Shown piece after piece: positions 21,947 through 36,223 of a stretch of DNA of 64,000 nucleotides. The notes under the pieces are model-generated. The model saw nothing but the letters and a program-made list of their open reading frames with translations. It searched no databases and was not told where the DNA came from. Location of the stretch: assembly GCF_000715075.1 (NCBI RefSeq), contig NC_134095.1, forward strand, positions 63,121,990-63,185,989, given 5' to 3'. Both the position numbers and the translations under genes were made by a program. This DNA comes from Nicotiana tabacum. Taxonomy: Eukaryota > Streptophyta > Magnoliopsida > Solanales > Solanaceae. Position 1 is the first letter of the stretch; every line of letters begins with the position of its first letter.

Positions 21947-24900
21947 ATGAAGAATAGACATAGTGTTAAAGTATCTGTAAAATGGATTCCCATTTTCTCT
22001 ATTGCCTTCTTCTTCATTGGAATGCTATTTTCTAACAGGTAACTAATTTAGATTTTGGAGTTTTGAGTTATGAAAAGTTTTGATTTTTATTTGATGGATC
22101 TATTTGTTTTGCTGAAGATTGTGGTCACCAACTGAATCCAGCAGTCAGCTCATAGCTCAGCATAGAAGGGATCAAGAACTTCAAGTTGTTTCTGAGGACT
22201 GTAATTCAACCAAAAAGGTTTCTTTTGATCTAAATCTAACCTGTGTTTCTGGTTTTGCCATGAGTTGTTGATTTTTGTATATTGAACTTCATTGTGGATT
22301 TTAGCTGCTTTTAAGTTAAAATTTGTCTTGTTTTGTGAATTCTTGAGTTCTTGATTTTGGAGTTGGTTAGGAGTTCATCAATCTGTCTGTTCTTTTCTGG
22401 AGTTTTGCTTTGTGGCTGTTCATTCTAATAGTGGATTTTAACTTCTATTAAGTACAACCTACTGTTTCTACAAAAAAATTGACTTATTGTTTGAAGCTAA
22501 TTCTGGATTTTAGCATTTGCTGAGTTCATTCTGTTTTTGCAAAAATTATGAGTTCTTGCTTTCTGGGTATTGAAGCTAATTGTTGATATAAGCTTCAATC
22601 TGTCTGTTTTTTGAACTTCTTTTTTCTTTATTTCTGGGTGCTGAAGCTACTTGTTGATATTAGTTTCTGCAAGTTCAATCAATCTGTTTTTTTTTTGTTT
22701 TTTTTTTACCTTTATTCTGGTTACTGAAGCAAATTGTGGATTTTGGCTTTTGCAGATTGCAATCTTTTTAATATCTGAACTCTTTTGAGTGTTGAAGCTA
22801 ACCGTAGATTTTAGCTTCTGCTAAGTGCAATCTTTCTGTTTGTAATTTCTTTCTTTCTTGATATATCTGAGTACTGAAGCTGATTGTGGAGTTCTGTTTC
22901 TGTTGAATTCAATCAATCTGCTTTGTTTTTTTCCTCTGAGTTCTTGATTATGATGATTGAAGCTAATTGTGGAATTAGCTTCTTTGAAGTTCAATCTATT
23001 TGCTATGTGGTTTTCATGAGTTATATCTTTACGGTTATTGAAGCTGATCGATGGAGGTTTAGCTTTGTTAGGTTCATTGTGTCTTCTTGTACTTTTTCAT
23101 GAATTCTTGCTTTCTGATAGTCGAAGCTTATTTTGGCTTTTAGCTTGTGGCCTTACTTGACAAACTTATGCTGAATTGTCATAATTTGCTGGTATGCTAG
23201 AAACAAGGACAAGACAAGGATGTAATGCAAGAGGTGTACAAAACCCATGAAGCAATTCAGTGAGTTCCCTAAGCCATCATACTTTTGTTTTTTTCCCCTA
23301 ACTTTCTATTTTTGGTACTAATGGTTGTAAGCCTGTTTTGGGAGGTCTGCTTAGATCATTGGACAAATCAATTGCTATGCTTCAGATGGAGTTGGCAGCC
23401 ACTAGGAGTACACAGGAAATGAAGGTGGCTGATCAGTCTTCCAATTCTTCTCGTTCTCAAGATGGACCTCCGAGGAAAAAGGTTTTTGTGGTAATTGGAA
23501 TTAATACCGCTTTTAGCAGTCGGAAGAGGCGTGATTCCGTTAGAGAAACTTGGATGCCTCAAGGGGAAAAGCTTCTCAAATTGGAGAAAGAGAAGGGAAT
23601 TGTAGTCCGGTTCATGATTGGTCACAGGTATATGCTGTTACTTCGTTTCCTTATTGACATATGGATTCTAAATCCTGCATTTTTGCAATAATCTTGAGCT
23701 ACTGTGTCAGTAGTTCTTAAGTTTCTGCATGACTTGGGTTTCCTAAACGGGAAATCAGAGAAAGAAGTTTAATCTTAATTGTGGATGCTTAACAGAATAA
23801 ACTAAATTGGATTGAACATGCTATCATGTTGTCGTGCCTTTGCCTTTTTGTTTTTTTCAAATAGAAGAAACACGTTTTACAATAAAATAGTTCAGATGAT
23901 TAATGCTGGTTGTTATTTGATGGACACAATAAAGTTTTAACCCTCAGAGAGAAATCGTAGGTGCTTTGAAGATGTAGCTAATTTTGAACAGAGAATTAAG
24001 TCGGACTGTATATTTTTATTTCACTTTTGGTATAAAGAGGCCTTAGTAGAAGATGTATATTCAGTTGTAGACATCATTGGGTCATTGTAGCTATTACAGG
24101 ACTAGGTTTTTGGGTTTTTGCTTTAGGGATCCTGTATCTTTTGTTTCTCTTAGCACAGTCTTTGTGCTAAGGGCTACTTTCTCTTTACTTATATATAATC
24201 TGTTACCTTCTTAAAAAAAAATAAAAATTTAACCTTCAAGTTCTTCTTGGTGACAAGAATTTAACGGCATAACTACTGTATTCTTTGTAAACGGTTGATT
24301 TAAAATGGTCTGTATATGAATGTTTAGTGTAACATATTGAGACTAAATAATAAGAAAGTTCTCTCTCCATTTGACTTCTGGAGATATCAAACAGAGAACG
24401 AGCAGTTTTGAATTCCTACAAAGAGCATTGTCTAGTACCTTTACTTTCAGTATGAGTGTCTTGTTAACTTAGTGTTAGTACAACAACAACAACATACTCA
24501 GTGTAATCCCACATAGTGGTGTCTGGGGAGGATAATATGTACGCAAACCTTACCCCTACCTTTGTGGAGGCGGAGAGGTTGTTTCCAATAGACTCTCGGC
24601 TCAAGGAAAGTATAAGCACAAGTGCACAACAATAACGAAAAAGGAATACGGTAATGTAGAAGCCATGAAAAGAAGCAGTAACAACAGCAAAATAATAAGA
24701 TGACCGAAGAAAAGAAACAACACGTAGTACTAGAAATCTAAGAATAAGAAAATGCGAGACTACGTACTAATACTACAACAATAATAAGTGGGGTCTGGTG
24801 AGGGTAGGATGTACGCAACCTTACCCTTAATACTACTAGTAAGAAAAAGAAGAACGCTCGACTAGCCAGTATCCTCCTACCCTAATTTACAACCTCTACC

Positions 24901-27900
24901 TTCCTATCAAGGGTTATGTCTTCGGTAAGCTGAAGATGCGACATGTCCTGCCTAATTACCTCTCCCCAATACTTCTTCAACTTACCTCTACTTCTTTTTA
25001 AATCCACTAGCCAACCTCTCACACCTTCCCACTAGGGCATCTGGGCCTCTCATTTTCACATGCCCGAACCATCTCAGCCTCGCTTCCCACATCTTGTCCC
25101 CCATGTCCCGAATATCTTCATTCTTGATCATATCTCTCCTAATATGCCCACACATCCATTCGAGCATCCTCATTTCTGCCACTTTCATCTTCTAGACATG
25201 AGAGTTCTTGATTAGCTAACACTCCGCCCCATACTACATAGTCGCTCTAACAACCACTCTGTATAACTTACCTTTTAACTCCCGGAGGCACCTTCTTATC
25301 ACATAGGACTGTCACCTTAGTGTTAGTCTGTTGGTGATTTGCAGAATGTGTTTAAATTGCACTAATTTGATTTTTCTTTTTGTCCCATTTTAAATTTCAA
25401 AATTTTTAGTCCTCATTTTTAATATTTTTCCTTTTATTTTGTTCTTTGCTCGAATGTAGTTAATTGGAACCATAGAGAATGCTGCAGGTAATGTGAAAGC
25501 AGTTGATGCAGTTGGCTTCCGTTAGGGTTACCCCAAGCTCTATAGGGATGTTTGAAAATATCCGTCACCAAGTTTATGCAAGAGTCCTACTTTCCAAAGA
25601 TGCCAAAAAGAGAGGATAAACTTTTTGAAACTGGTAGCTTTTCTATATTTCATATGTAGCAAAAATAGTACTTAGGTAGTACTGAGACCATATATACAAG
25701 AGACTCTATCTATCACTAACACTCTCTATATTGAGTCTAAAACATCAATAATGGTATTAGTATATCATTTGTGTACATCTGATTACACCAAAAACTTAAC
25801 AACAAAATAAAGTTTAACTTATCTTCTGCACTCCATTCTCCACATTCTCAAAATATCTGGAGTTTCTCTCTTTCTAAATTCTCCACCAAACACAAGCAGG
25901 TATAATTCAGCATCTAGTCATGTCCTTTGCATGTAGTCCTGCTTCCTCCCAACTTTTAAGAGTATCTATAACTTTCCCAGGCATGGTCCAGGAGATGCCT
26001 TTGAGGTTAAGAATAATTCTCCATAGGTGAGAAGTTATCTTACAATGAAGGAAGAGATGGTTAACTGTTTCTACTGTTTCCCCACACAAAAAACATCTAG
26101 AACATAAGAGAGGCCTCTTTTCATCATATTATCTTGTGTAAGGATAACTTCCTTAGCCAATAGCCACACAAAGCAAGCAACTTTGTGAGTAATTTTTGTT
26201 TTCCAGATGTGTTTCCATGGACAATCAGCTATCTGCTGGTTGGAATGATTCATCCTTTTGTAAGCTGCGTTGACCTTGAATATACCCTTACTGCTGCCTT
26301 GCCACCATAGAACATCTGCACCTTCTTGTAATCCACTGAACTGTTCTAGTACACAGAAGAAATCCACCACTCTTTGGGCTTCCCAATCATTGATATGTCT
26401 TCTAAAAATGATGTTCCATCCTTGAGGTGTCCACATCTCTGCTATAGTCCTTTGCTGATATAGAGCCAAACTGAAGACTTCTGGAAAAGCCACATCCAAT
26501 CTGCCAACTCCATGCCAATTGTCCTTCCAAAAGCTAGTCTTATTTCCATCAAATACTTTGATCTTGGAGTCATCCCTCAATTCACTCCACAGTGATCTAA
26601 TGGATCTCCATAGACTAACCCCATATGGTGTAGTGACCTCCTTAGTCATCCATTTGTCTTCCGGTCCATATTTTGCTTTAATAATGTTTCCCCAAAGGAG
26701 CTGATCCTCCTTGTTGAACCTCCACAACCATTTCATTCTAAGAGCTTTGCTCTGAATTTTCAAGTTTCTGATCCCTAGGCCTCCAAATTTCTTGCCAATA
26801 GTAAGTGCTTTTCATTTCACCAAGTGATAACCCTTCCTTTCTTTGTTCCCATTTCATAAAAAGTTCCTCATGATGCTATCCAACCTATTGATGACCCTTG
26901 TTGGAATGAGGAACAAGGACATCATATATGTTGAAAGTGCATCAAGAACTGAGTTAATAAGAGTCACTCTGCCACCTAAGGATAGATATTGGGTTTTCCA
27001 CCTAGCCAGTTTTGTTCACACTTCTCTAACACATTGTTCCAGATCCCAATTGACTTAGATTTAGCTCCTAAAGGCATTTCAAGATATATTGTTGGTAAAG
27101 CCCCCACTTCACCACTCAAAACAGCAGCTAATAGTTCTATATATGTGACTTCATTTTTAGGGTACAAAAAACTCTTCTTTCAGTTGATATGCAAGCCAGA
27201 GATTCCTTCAAAAAGAACCAAAATCACCCTGAGGTGTTTCAGTTGATCTTCTTCAGCATCACAGAATATGAGTGTATCATCAGCATATTGTAAATGAGTC
27301 ACTTCTAAACTATTATTGCCCCTCCTAGCTACATCAAAACCTTTTATCCACCCAAACTGATTGGCTATTTTAATCATATGGTTGAGACCTTCCATAGCAA
27401 TCACAAGCAAAAAAGGTGATAAAGGATCACCTTGCCTTAGTCCCCTTTCTGCTTTGAAGAATCATGTTGGAGAGCCATTTACCAGAACTAAAAACCTGGT
27501 TGTTGACATGCAGAATTTAATCCAGTTTATCCATTTCTGTCCAAAAACCAATCTTTCTAGCATACACAGTAGGAAATTCCAGTTGACATGGTCATAAGCC
27601 TTTTTAATATCAAGTTTGCACAAGATACTAGGTTTCTTTTGTTTCAGCCTAGAATCCACTACTTAATTGGCTGCCATTACAGCATCTGTTATCTGTTTAC
27701 CTTTGATAAAAGCAATTTGTTGATATTCCACCAATTGTGAAATTACCTTTTTGAATATCTCTATCAGAACTTTGAAAAACAGTTTGTAGATGCTACCTAT
27801 CAAGCTGATAGGTCTGAAATCCTTTAGTTCCTTAGCACCTTTCTTCTTTGGGATGAGAGCAATCAGTGTTGCATTAAAGCTTCTTTCAAAAACTTCTTTG

Positions 27901-30900
27901 TCATGAAAGTTTTGAAAAGCATTCATGATGTCAGATTTCACTATCTCCCAGCATTTGATGAAGAATCCCATAGTGAAATCATCTGGGCCAGGGGCTTTAT
28001 CTATTGCACATAGCTTCAAGCACCTTAGCACTTCTTCTTCTTCAAAATTACCCTGTAGAGCTTCCTTATCCTACACAGTTAAGACTGGGCAGTTGTCGTA
28101 GTAGCATGCAGGTCTCCATTGAGTAGTTTCTTTTTACAGCTTCTGATAAAAATCAACAATTTCCTCTTCTATTCTAGCTGGCTCCTATGTTAGTTCTCCT
28201 TGTACCATCAGTTGATCAATATTATTGAATCTTTTATGTGCATTTGCTACTTTGTGAAAAAACTTAGTGTTCATGTCTCCTTCTTTCAGCCATAGTGCCC
28301 TTGATTTCTGTCTCCATGAGATTTCCTCATTTTTTATCAATTGCTCATACTCCATGAAAAGAGCTGCCTTCTTGATAGTTTCTTCCTCTGTTAAAATTTT
28401 GTCTCCGAGCACCTCATCCAGTTAAGCCAATTGACTTAGTAGTTTCTTCCTTTGCTGTCCCAAATTCCCTGCCTCACTTCTGCTCCACTCCTTGAGTTTT
28501 GATTTGAGAGCTTTTAATTTACAGGCCAATATAAAGTCAGGCTTGCTTGAGAAATTGAAAGAGCTCTACCATTCTTTAACTCTGTCATTGAAGCCTGCTG
28601 TTCCTAGCCACCAATTGTCAAATTTAAAATAGTTTTTGTTTTTGTTCCAAATGCCCCCCTGAAGAGCTACTGGAGTATGATCAGATGCTAATCTTTGCAG
28701 TGGAATCTGTTTTATATTACTAAAACTATCATCCCACTCCTCAGAAATCAGAAACCTATCTATTCTGGAAGCCTTGTCTTGATTATCCCCTTTAAACCAA
28801 GTGAAGTTACCATCTTCTAATCGTAGATCAATTAGGCTCATGTCTTCAATGAAATCAGAAAATTCCACCATACCCCTTGTTCTCCTCCTACAATTCCTTT
28901 TTTTTGAAATGAATCTGGTGATATGAAAGTCTCCACAAACAGCCCAAGGGCCTTCCATCAATCCCCTAACCGCCCCTATCTCATTCCACACTATCCTCCT
29001 CTCAATATAATTATTTGGAGCATATACCCCAGTTACATGGCATGAGAAATTCTGAAAATGTGCCACAAACTTGCAAGTCATAGTGTAGCAACCAATTTCC
29101 AGAACTTCCCCCTCCCAGCTTCTACAATCCCACATCATCATGATACCCTCTCTAGTGCCACTAGCCTCCAAGTGAGCAAATCTGATCCATCTTCCTCCCC
29201 ACACTTCTTTGACAATCTCTCTAATGTCCCCCTCTAGTTTAGTCTCTTGGAAGCATATGATATATGCCTTCAGTCAACTACCAAACTCTGCACAATTCTC
29301 CTTTTATCCTTGTCATTCAATCCCCTTACATTCCATGAAACTATTTTGAACTGCATGGATCCAAGGTAAGCATCTTCCCCCCTTACTCCTTTTCCCCTCG
29401 CTCTTGAATTTAACATCAAAAGTAACTAGCCCTTTTAGTTCCTGTTCCCCTTTGAATCTTGTCTTCTTACACACACTATCAAACTCCATCCTTGCTTGCT
29501 TGCAACTATCTACTTGTAGAAGCAATCCCAATGCCTCCTCTTCATGCCCCTGGAAATCTACCCAAAGTAATTTGCCCAGCTTGATCAAATTCTTTTGGAG
29601 CCATAATAATGTCTCTCTTGCGGTAACTTGAATGGCTTGTTGTTGCTGAATGAGAAGAGGTTCTGCCTCTTCCACTTCCCAATTCTCTATTTCTCTGATT
29701 GTATTTTGTTGATCTAAATCCAAAGATAGTTCTTGAATTCCCCTGCTCTCCTCTTCTCTCTCCTACTGATCTTCTGCTGCCCTAATTAAGTCTAGAGAAG
29801 GTCCCCCAAGAACTGCCTCTGTTAAGGCCTTGTTTATCTCTGCACTTTTTCCATTAAAATCTGCACTTTGGGATTTTGCATGCGCCAACTAAAGGATCTC
29901 TGAATACATCTTGTGAGTTGGAATCTTTTAAGTCATTAAAAACGACTTGGGCTGCAAAGTCTGGCCAAAGGAGTTATTAAAGTCAGCCACGTTATTGGGC
30001 TTAGCTTGCTGGCCCATTTTATGACCTTCATTAAACCCAACACCTGCCTCTCACGTGGACCCTTTTTAAAAATATTTCCACCTGTCACAGAAGTACTAAC
30101 CACGTGCTTTCGTGTTGTAAAATCCCTATAGAGAGGGGATTTTTGTACTTCATTACAGTTGGTAGCCCTATTTGCCCGCTGGGTAAAGGTAGTACCTGGT
30201 TCTTGCACAGAATCTTCTTCTCCGATGCCTCCCTCTGCTAATTCGGGCGAGATTTCATATCTTGACTTGCTTTCCGGCCAGATTGGAATGTGATAGGGTG
30301 ATTCCGTTACAAGAGATAGATACCTCTCTTGGTAGATTCCTCCCATTGTTCCTTACCAAAATTCTGGCCCACTCCAGGTGATTTTTGAGCTCTGTTTCTT
30401 CTTCAGTGGCCACCCATCCTCCACAGGATTCACCTATTTTTTAGAAAATTCTCTGCGACTACAGATGAAAGGGAATCCCTACTGCTTCGATCCGCGTTTC
30501 TTTGATTTCAATAGAATGTGGGGTACATCCTCCCATGGGATTCCACCATTCTAATCGCAATCTAAGCTTTTTCCAGAACCACTGCCCTTGTAAGGTCCTT
30601 TCAGCCATGTATCTATTAGGGAATTCAGTAAGAACAAATCCCCATGCATCTCATATATGTTCACCCCAATAACATTCTTCCAAGCTGAGGTTGACCACCT
30701 TCTAATGTCAGCAAGTGTTGGTTTTTCCTTCGCCTCTTCTCCAAAGCTTCCCACTGGGCATCTCTTCAAAGGCCCGTTGTCTTGTACCTTGACAGATTCA
30801 AGAATGTCAATATTTCCATTGTTGCAAGTCACCTCTGCTTCCCAAAGACTCCTATTCTGCCATTTGCTATCTTGTACAGCCTTCTTATAGGGATAATTTA

Positions 30901-33900
30901 TCTCAGTTAATCTTGGGGGAGCTACCACTGTCACTTCTTTGAGTCTTTAATGAAGTTGTTGATCTTAAATGTCATCTCATTCCAGCTTGCATTAAAGACT
31001 GGTTTAGGGATAATAAGTATTGATCTTCCTGCACCATTTAATGACAGAGAATACTCATGTATCTCCCATACACATTAAATTTCCTGGTGCAAAAGTACTC
31101 TGTGGCCTGCTCTGATATTTTCCATCTCCTGGCCACTTTATCTGGTCCTTTGAGGCCTCTTTAAGAACAAAACAAATCCATTCCATGATCTTTCTGCTCA
31201 TGGTCGATCTGCTCATCATCTTTCGACTTCTCTCAACCCATTCGTACCACTCTGTGTTGCTAGCAGACCACCTGGTAATATCAAAAGATTTGAACCCAGC
31301 ATTGAAGTAAATCCTGTTCTCCCCCATACCGCAAGCTTGGGAAAAAGTCAAGAATGTAGAAAGCAACCACAGAATGTGATTCCTTGAACAAAGAAAAACA
31401 GAGAGGAAGGGAGGGAAATAGATTGTATCAGGAAAAATCGAGAAGGAGGGAAGGGAAGAGTAGAGAAAGAGAGATATCTCCTGTGGAAGAAGGCCGGAGA
31501 AGGAGAGATTCTCCCTCCTAGAAGGGAGGAGAGAGAAAGGTCTCGAAAAGAGTGCCTGAGAGCATTTTTTTTGTTAGTCTCTAGAACTAAAGGCTCTTAG
31601 AGGATAAACTTGTATAGATGAAAAGGTGAATATTAAGTTAAAGCCAAGGAATTATATTCTCAACTCAAGCTCTCTACTACACCTGTCTCAGGAATCCAAA
31701 TATAGGAAAGAGACGCAAAAAAATGCTCCTATCCTATACTTCCAGCTTACTCGGTTAGCAGAAGAAAACTAAGAAGCCTTTCCCTGCATCATGATGCAGC
31801 AGAAGCATTCTCTAGACACCTTCTTGCTTTGGGAACTACAGAATTTAGATATGTTTCAAACAAAGGCCAGATAATGCAAATTTTTTTTATCGGATGTTCT
31901 AAAGGAGAGGAAATGATCTCCTATGACAAAATAACGACTACAAAGATTATTGGTGTTTTATTTACACATCTTTTTTAATGTCAACCTATAGTAATCTCTT
32001 AGGAGAATAATCATATAACTAGAATAACATTTATAATGGACTACATAAGCAAATTATCCCGATGGACTAACAATGCAAATAATACAAGTTATATGTTGTG
32101 TAAACACCACTAAGGGTCGTGGTGGATAGATGACAGGATCCCTCATCCCTCCACCCTTAAATTAGAGTCTCGAGTTCAAGGTTTTTTGGAATGGAAAAGA
32201 TCTTGTTAGTCAGGGTACCGATGCGAGTACATACACCGAATAAGAAACCATCTGGTATAAACATACTAGATAGCACCCTTTGCTATAAAATAGGTCGTGC
32301 AGCGAAGAAACCACCCCTAAATCAATCAATTTGGAACTTGATGAAGAAAACCCCTTAAATCGCCTTAAATCGTGGTATGCTGATTGAGAGAGAAAGCAGA
32401 GCACGGGAAGGAGAGGCAACTCGAGTAATGGTAGGAGTGAACGAGTCAACAATCAAGGGTTATCCACTTGTTTCCATTAGCAGTAAAGGTGAATTCAAGT
32501 GGAATCTTAAGTAGATCGTCTGGTCCAACACTTCTGGTTTCAAACTCCTTTTCCTCACACTAGAAAACACACATAACATTTACAATCTCAAATTTGTTCC
32601 TGACCTTTTATTTTTGATCCAACAATCTTAAGATAGAGCGTAGAATATTCCAAGCATATCCCTTTAGTTTGTCCTTTATTTTATTTTCAAGAGTAAATAT
32701 CGTTTGTCTAATTCATGAAAATAAAATAAAATAAAGGATAACAAAAGGGATAGAACCTTGTAAATAGACCCTAAAATTCTTAAACTAACCTCTTCTCTTT
32801 TCCTGTTCTACACAAGTTTTGGACCCTTCACAGTCTATATTTTCACCATTTTGGTGCAAGTTTTACCTCTCTCCACTTTTATCTTGTGAGTATGATAGGA
32901 TGAAAGTGGATAGAGGTAAAACTTGCACCAAAATGGTGCGACCTAGACTGTGAAGGGTTCAAAACTTTTGTGTAGAATGGGAGAGTTGTAATTTAAGAAT
33001 TTTAGAGTCTATAGGTTCTAGAAAACTGAATTTAAAAGTGTTAGTCAGATCAACTTAGATTCGGCCAACGGTATTAATTCATGAAATAACTAAAAGGATA
33101 TGTTTGGAATATTCTAGTTGGGTTAAAGGTGTAGAGTGTGTTTGTTGTGTAAGTGTGACCGTTGGATCAATAACTAAGTAATGCATTAAAAACCTGTAAT
33201 ATTAATATTCTTTTATGGTCTTAGATTGATCTCCACGCTTTGGTGGATCAGCAATCTCTGTTTTTGGGAGCCTGCCAAAGTCCCTCTGAGATAGAATATG
33301 TGCTCCCCACTGTCCAGCTTTCTGTGAAAACATCTTTAGGGGAACCTATCAGCTGAAAATTTGTCTTCAGGCTGTTTTCCACACAAAGGAGGCCATCTGG
33401 TTTGTCGCCTAATCTACCAAATACACAGTAGTTGAATTTACTTATTCCTTCATCCACTGTTTCCAAGTTTTTGTACCCAGGGTAAAGTTAGCCGTAAATG
33501 TATAGTAAGCTTGCTATGAAGAAAATTGGCTGTACAAAATGGATGTCAAGCTTTTTTGAACTTAAAGTTGGCCATCTGGTTTGAGGCATTAATCTACCAA
33601 TTTGCACACTAGTTGAATCCGCTTTCCTCCACTGCTTTCAAGTTTTCAACTTCTGGGTGCAGTAGCTTGTAAAACCTTTTGTTAACCTGCTTGGGGAAAA
33701 GAATTAAAGAACCTTTTCAAAAGAGTCTTGGCAAAGTTAGATACTCTATTTGCTTGGAGAATTGGTATTAAAGTTTTTTAGTTGCATACAAGTTTAAATT
33801 CATGAAATTGACTCTAGTGCTGAACTCAAACGGGTTTATTTCCTGCTTGTTCCTTTCTAATGTTGAAAGGAGGTGAAGAAACTAGAAACTGATTTAAATG

Positions 33901-36189
33901 CATATGCAATTTTTGGTGAGAAAATAATTTAAACCAAGAGGATGATGCTTAGCAAGAGAGACTATCTGCAGGTGTTTGGCAGATATTTAAAAGTATTTTT
34001 TGTTTGTAGATATTTGGACAGCAAAACACCTTTTGCAAAAGCTCAATTTGGGTGCTCCTGAAACTACTTCTAGGCCTAAAATTTACGCTCTATCTCGATG
34101 GTTTCAATAGTTTAAAACAAATGAGATTAATTTTCTAAAGTAGTTGATATAAGTATTATGGGAAATTTCCTCACCAAACCCCAAATGACGTGTCTGAAAT
34201 TTTCAGAAGCAACACTACAGCAAAACACATTTTAGCTAGTTAAGGCATGATTTTGTGCTGTTTAAGTTGGGAGGATACATTATAAACTTCTGTTCATTCT
34301 AATGTTAGCTCAAAGTACTTGCTATTAGATATTACCACTAACAAGCCTATACCAGCACGATGAGGATTAAAATCTTGAATGTTCCATTTTCATATAGTTT
34401 GGCTTAGACCCGCTTACTGCTGTATGATGTTTACCTGATACAACTAAATGTTCCATTCACCTGTAGGATCCTTGCATCTTTTGCATTTTCTCTGCTCCCC
34501 CCCCACCCCCACCCCACCCCACCCCACAAGCTGTTACTTCCTTTTTTTGCTGTACTATATATTCGTAATGTGTTAGTCATCACTCGATAATCTCATTGCA
34601 CAAGGATGTAAATGTAAATGCAAATGAATGTTACTGACAAATATCTATGTTGGTTATCCAGTGCAACATCTAACAGCATACTGGATCGCGCTATTGATTC
34701 TGAAGAAGCTCAACATAAAGACTTTCTCAGGCTGGTAGGGACATATTCAGAACAGTTTTGCTTTTATTGTTAAATCTGGAAATCTTACAGATTTTGGGTC
34801 CCAATATGCATGATGTTGTAGGAGCATGTTGAAGGATATCACGAGCTCTCTGCCAAAACTAAGATTTTCTTTTCTACCGCTGTTGCAAGATGGGATGCCG
34901 ACTTCTATGTCAAGGTTGATGATGACGTCCATGTCAATTTGGGTATGCACTTGATATGTTTTCTATATATTTTTATAGTTCGAAAGCTAATCATCTTTGT
35001 TCACCTTGTATTTAAATGGATGAATAATTTTACAGGAATGCTAGCTGCAACTCTAGCCCGTCATCGGTCGAAACCCAGAATTTATATTGGGTGTATGAAA
35101 TCTGGACCTGTTCTTGCTCAAAAGTATGTATGAAGCTTCACTAGCTTATGCCAATTGACCCTTTCAGCTCGTATTTTAGTTTCAACTGTAGTAACATTTT
35201 AGTTGCGTGAACTGAACTTTAATGTTGGTTTCTAGGACTGTAAAGTACCACGAGCCAGAGTACTGGAAATTTGGAGAAGAAGGAAACAAATACTTCCGAC
35301 ATGCAACTGGTCAGATCTATGCCATCTCCAAGGACTTGGCCACATACATATCAATCAATCAGTAAGTTCTGATAAAGCTTGAATTTGTAATTGTCCATTG
35401 AAGTCACTGAAGTCCTAATGAATGGTAAAAGACTTGAATTTCTTGAAATGTCCATGTAAATTAGCACGTATACTGGATTATTAATGCTAAAATTTATCCG
35501 TCTCGTCTCCATCATACTAAATTCTCCTATATTCAATCAAAAGTATCACTACATATAGCCAACCCCAACGTGTCTAGAATTAGGCATTAGTTGTTGTATC
35601 AGTATCATATTTTGTGAGATTATCAGTAAGTATAAAGGGTTTAAACTTTTAAATCAGGCCCATATTGCACAAGTATGCCAATGAAGACGTGTCATTAGGG
35701 GCTTGGTTTATCGGTCTTGAAGTTGAGCACATCGATGAACGCACTATGTGCTGTGGAACTCCACCAGGTATTTTCTCTTTAGTACTGTTATCACATTTAT
35801 TGCTGGAGCAAGATTTCTTTCAAATTTTATGGCCTTGACAAGTGTGGAATACAAAAAGAAGTTCTGGAGTAGCTTGTTTAGTGCACATTCAGAATGTTTT
35901 CTAGTAAGATATAGCATAAACTGGTTTTCTCAGTAAGATTTTCTTTTAAGTGAAAGACTTTCCCGATAATGATTATTTTATCAGTTGCCATTCCTTCATT
36001 CCATGCCTAAAATTTTAATTTATGTAGACTGCTTGATGTTCTTCATCTTCGAATATTTTTTATAAAATGTAGTTCTAAGTTTTGTTGGCTATAGCCAGGC
36101 ATTCTAGTTGAGGGTGTAATACAAATTAGAAAAGGAGGCAATTTAAACTGTTTAGCTTGAGGACTAAAGCTAAAGCATCAGATTCATAG

Positions 36190-36223
<34 letters not shown>

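Larger units (their letters stand above)
25624..31598 (-). mobile_element. Full-length, decayed L1-type LINE in intron 4
   Basis: AGAGGATAAACTT flanks the element at 25611-25623 and 31599-31611, giving a 13-bp target duplication and an insertion of about 5,975 bp in antisense orientation. In element order there is a pyrimidine-rich 5' leader (31598-31370), ORF1 with a DUF4283-like region, ORF2 with endonuclease, RT and a C-terminal zf-RVT domain, and a short 3' UTR. The A-tail is almost gone (TTT at the left edge). Both ORFs are interrupted many times. Confidence 0.85.

Noticed and set aside
23338..23691. Reading exon 4 of the galactosyltransferase as a single-exon gene starting at 23338
   Set aside because: The true exon starts after the acceptor at 23354 and ends at the donor 23627; residues beyond are intron.
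24988..25188. Possible small host gene on the - strand
   Set aside because: The sequence [15 protein letters not shown]...WFGHVKMRG is the C-terminal end of an RTE LINE protein within a fragment bounded by a target duplication.
33248..33466. 72-codon - strand open frame in intron 4
   Set aside because: No recognisable domain, not linked to splice sites, and part of a local direct duplication; left as intron.
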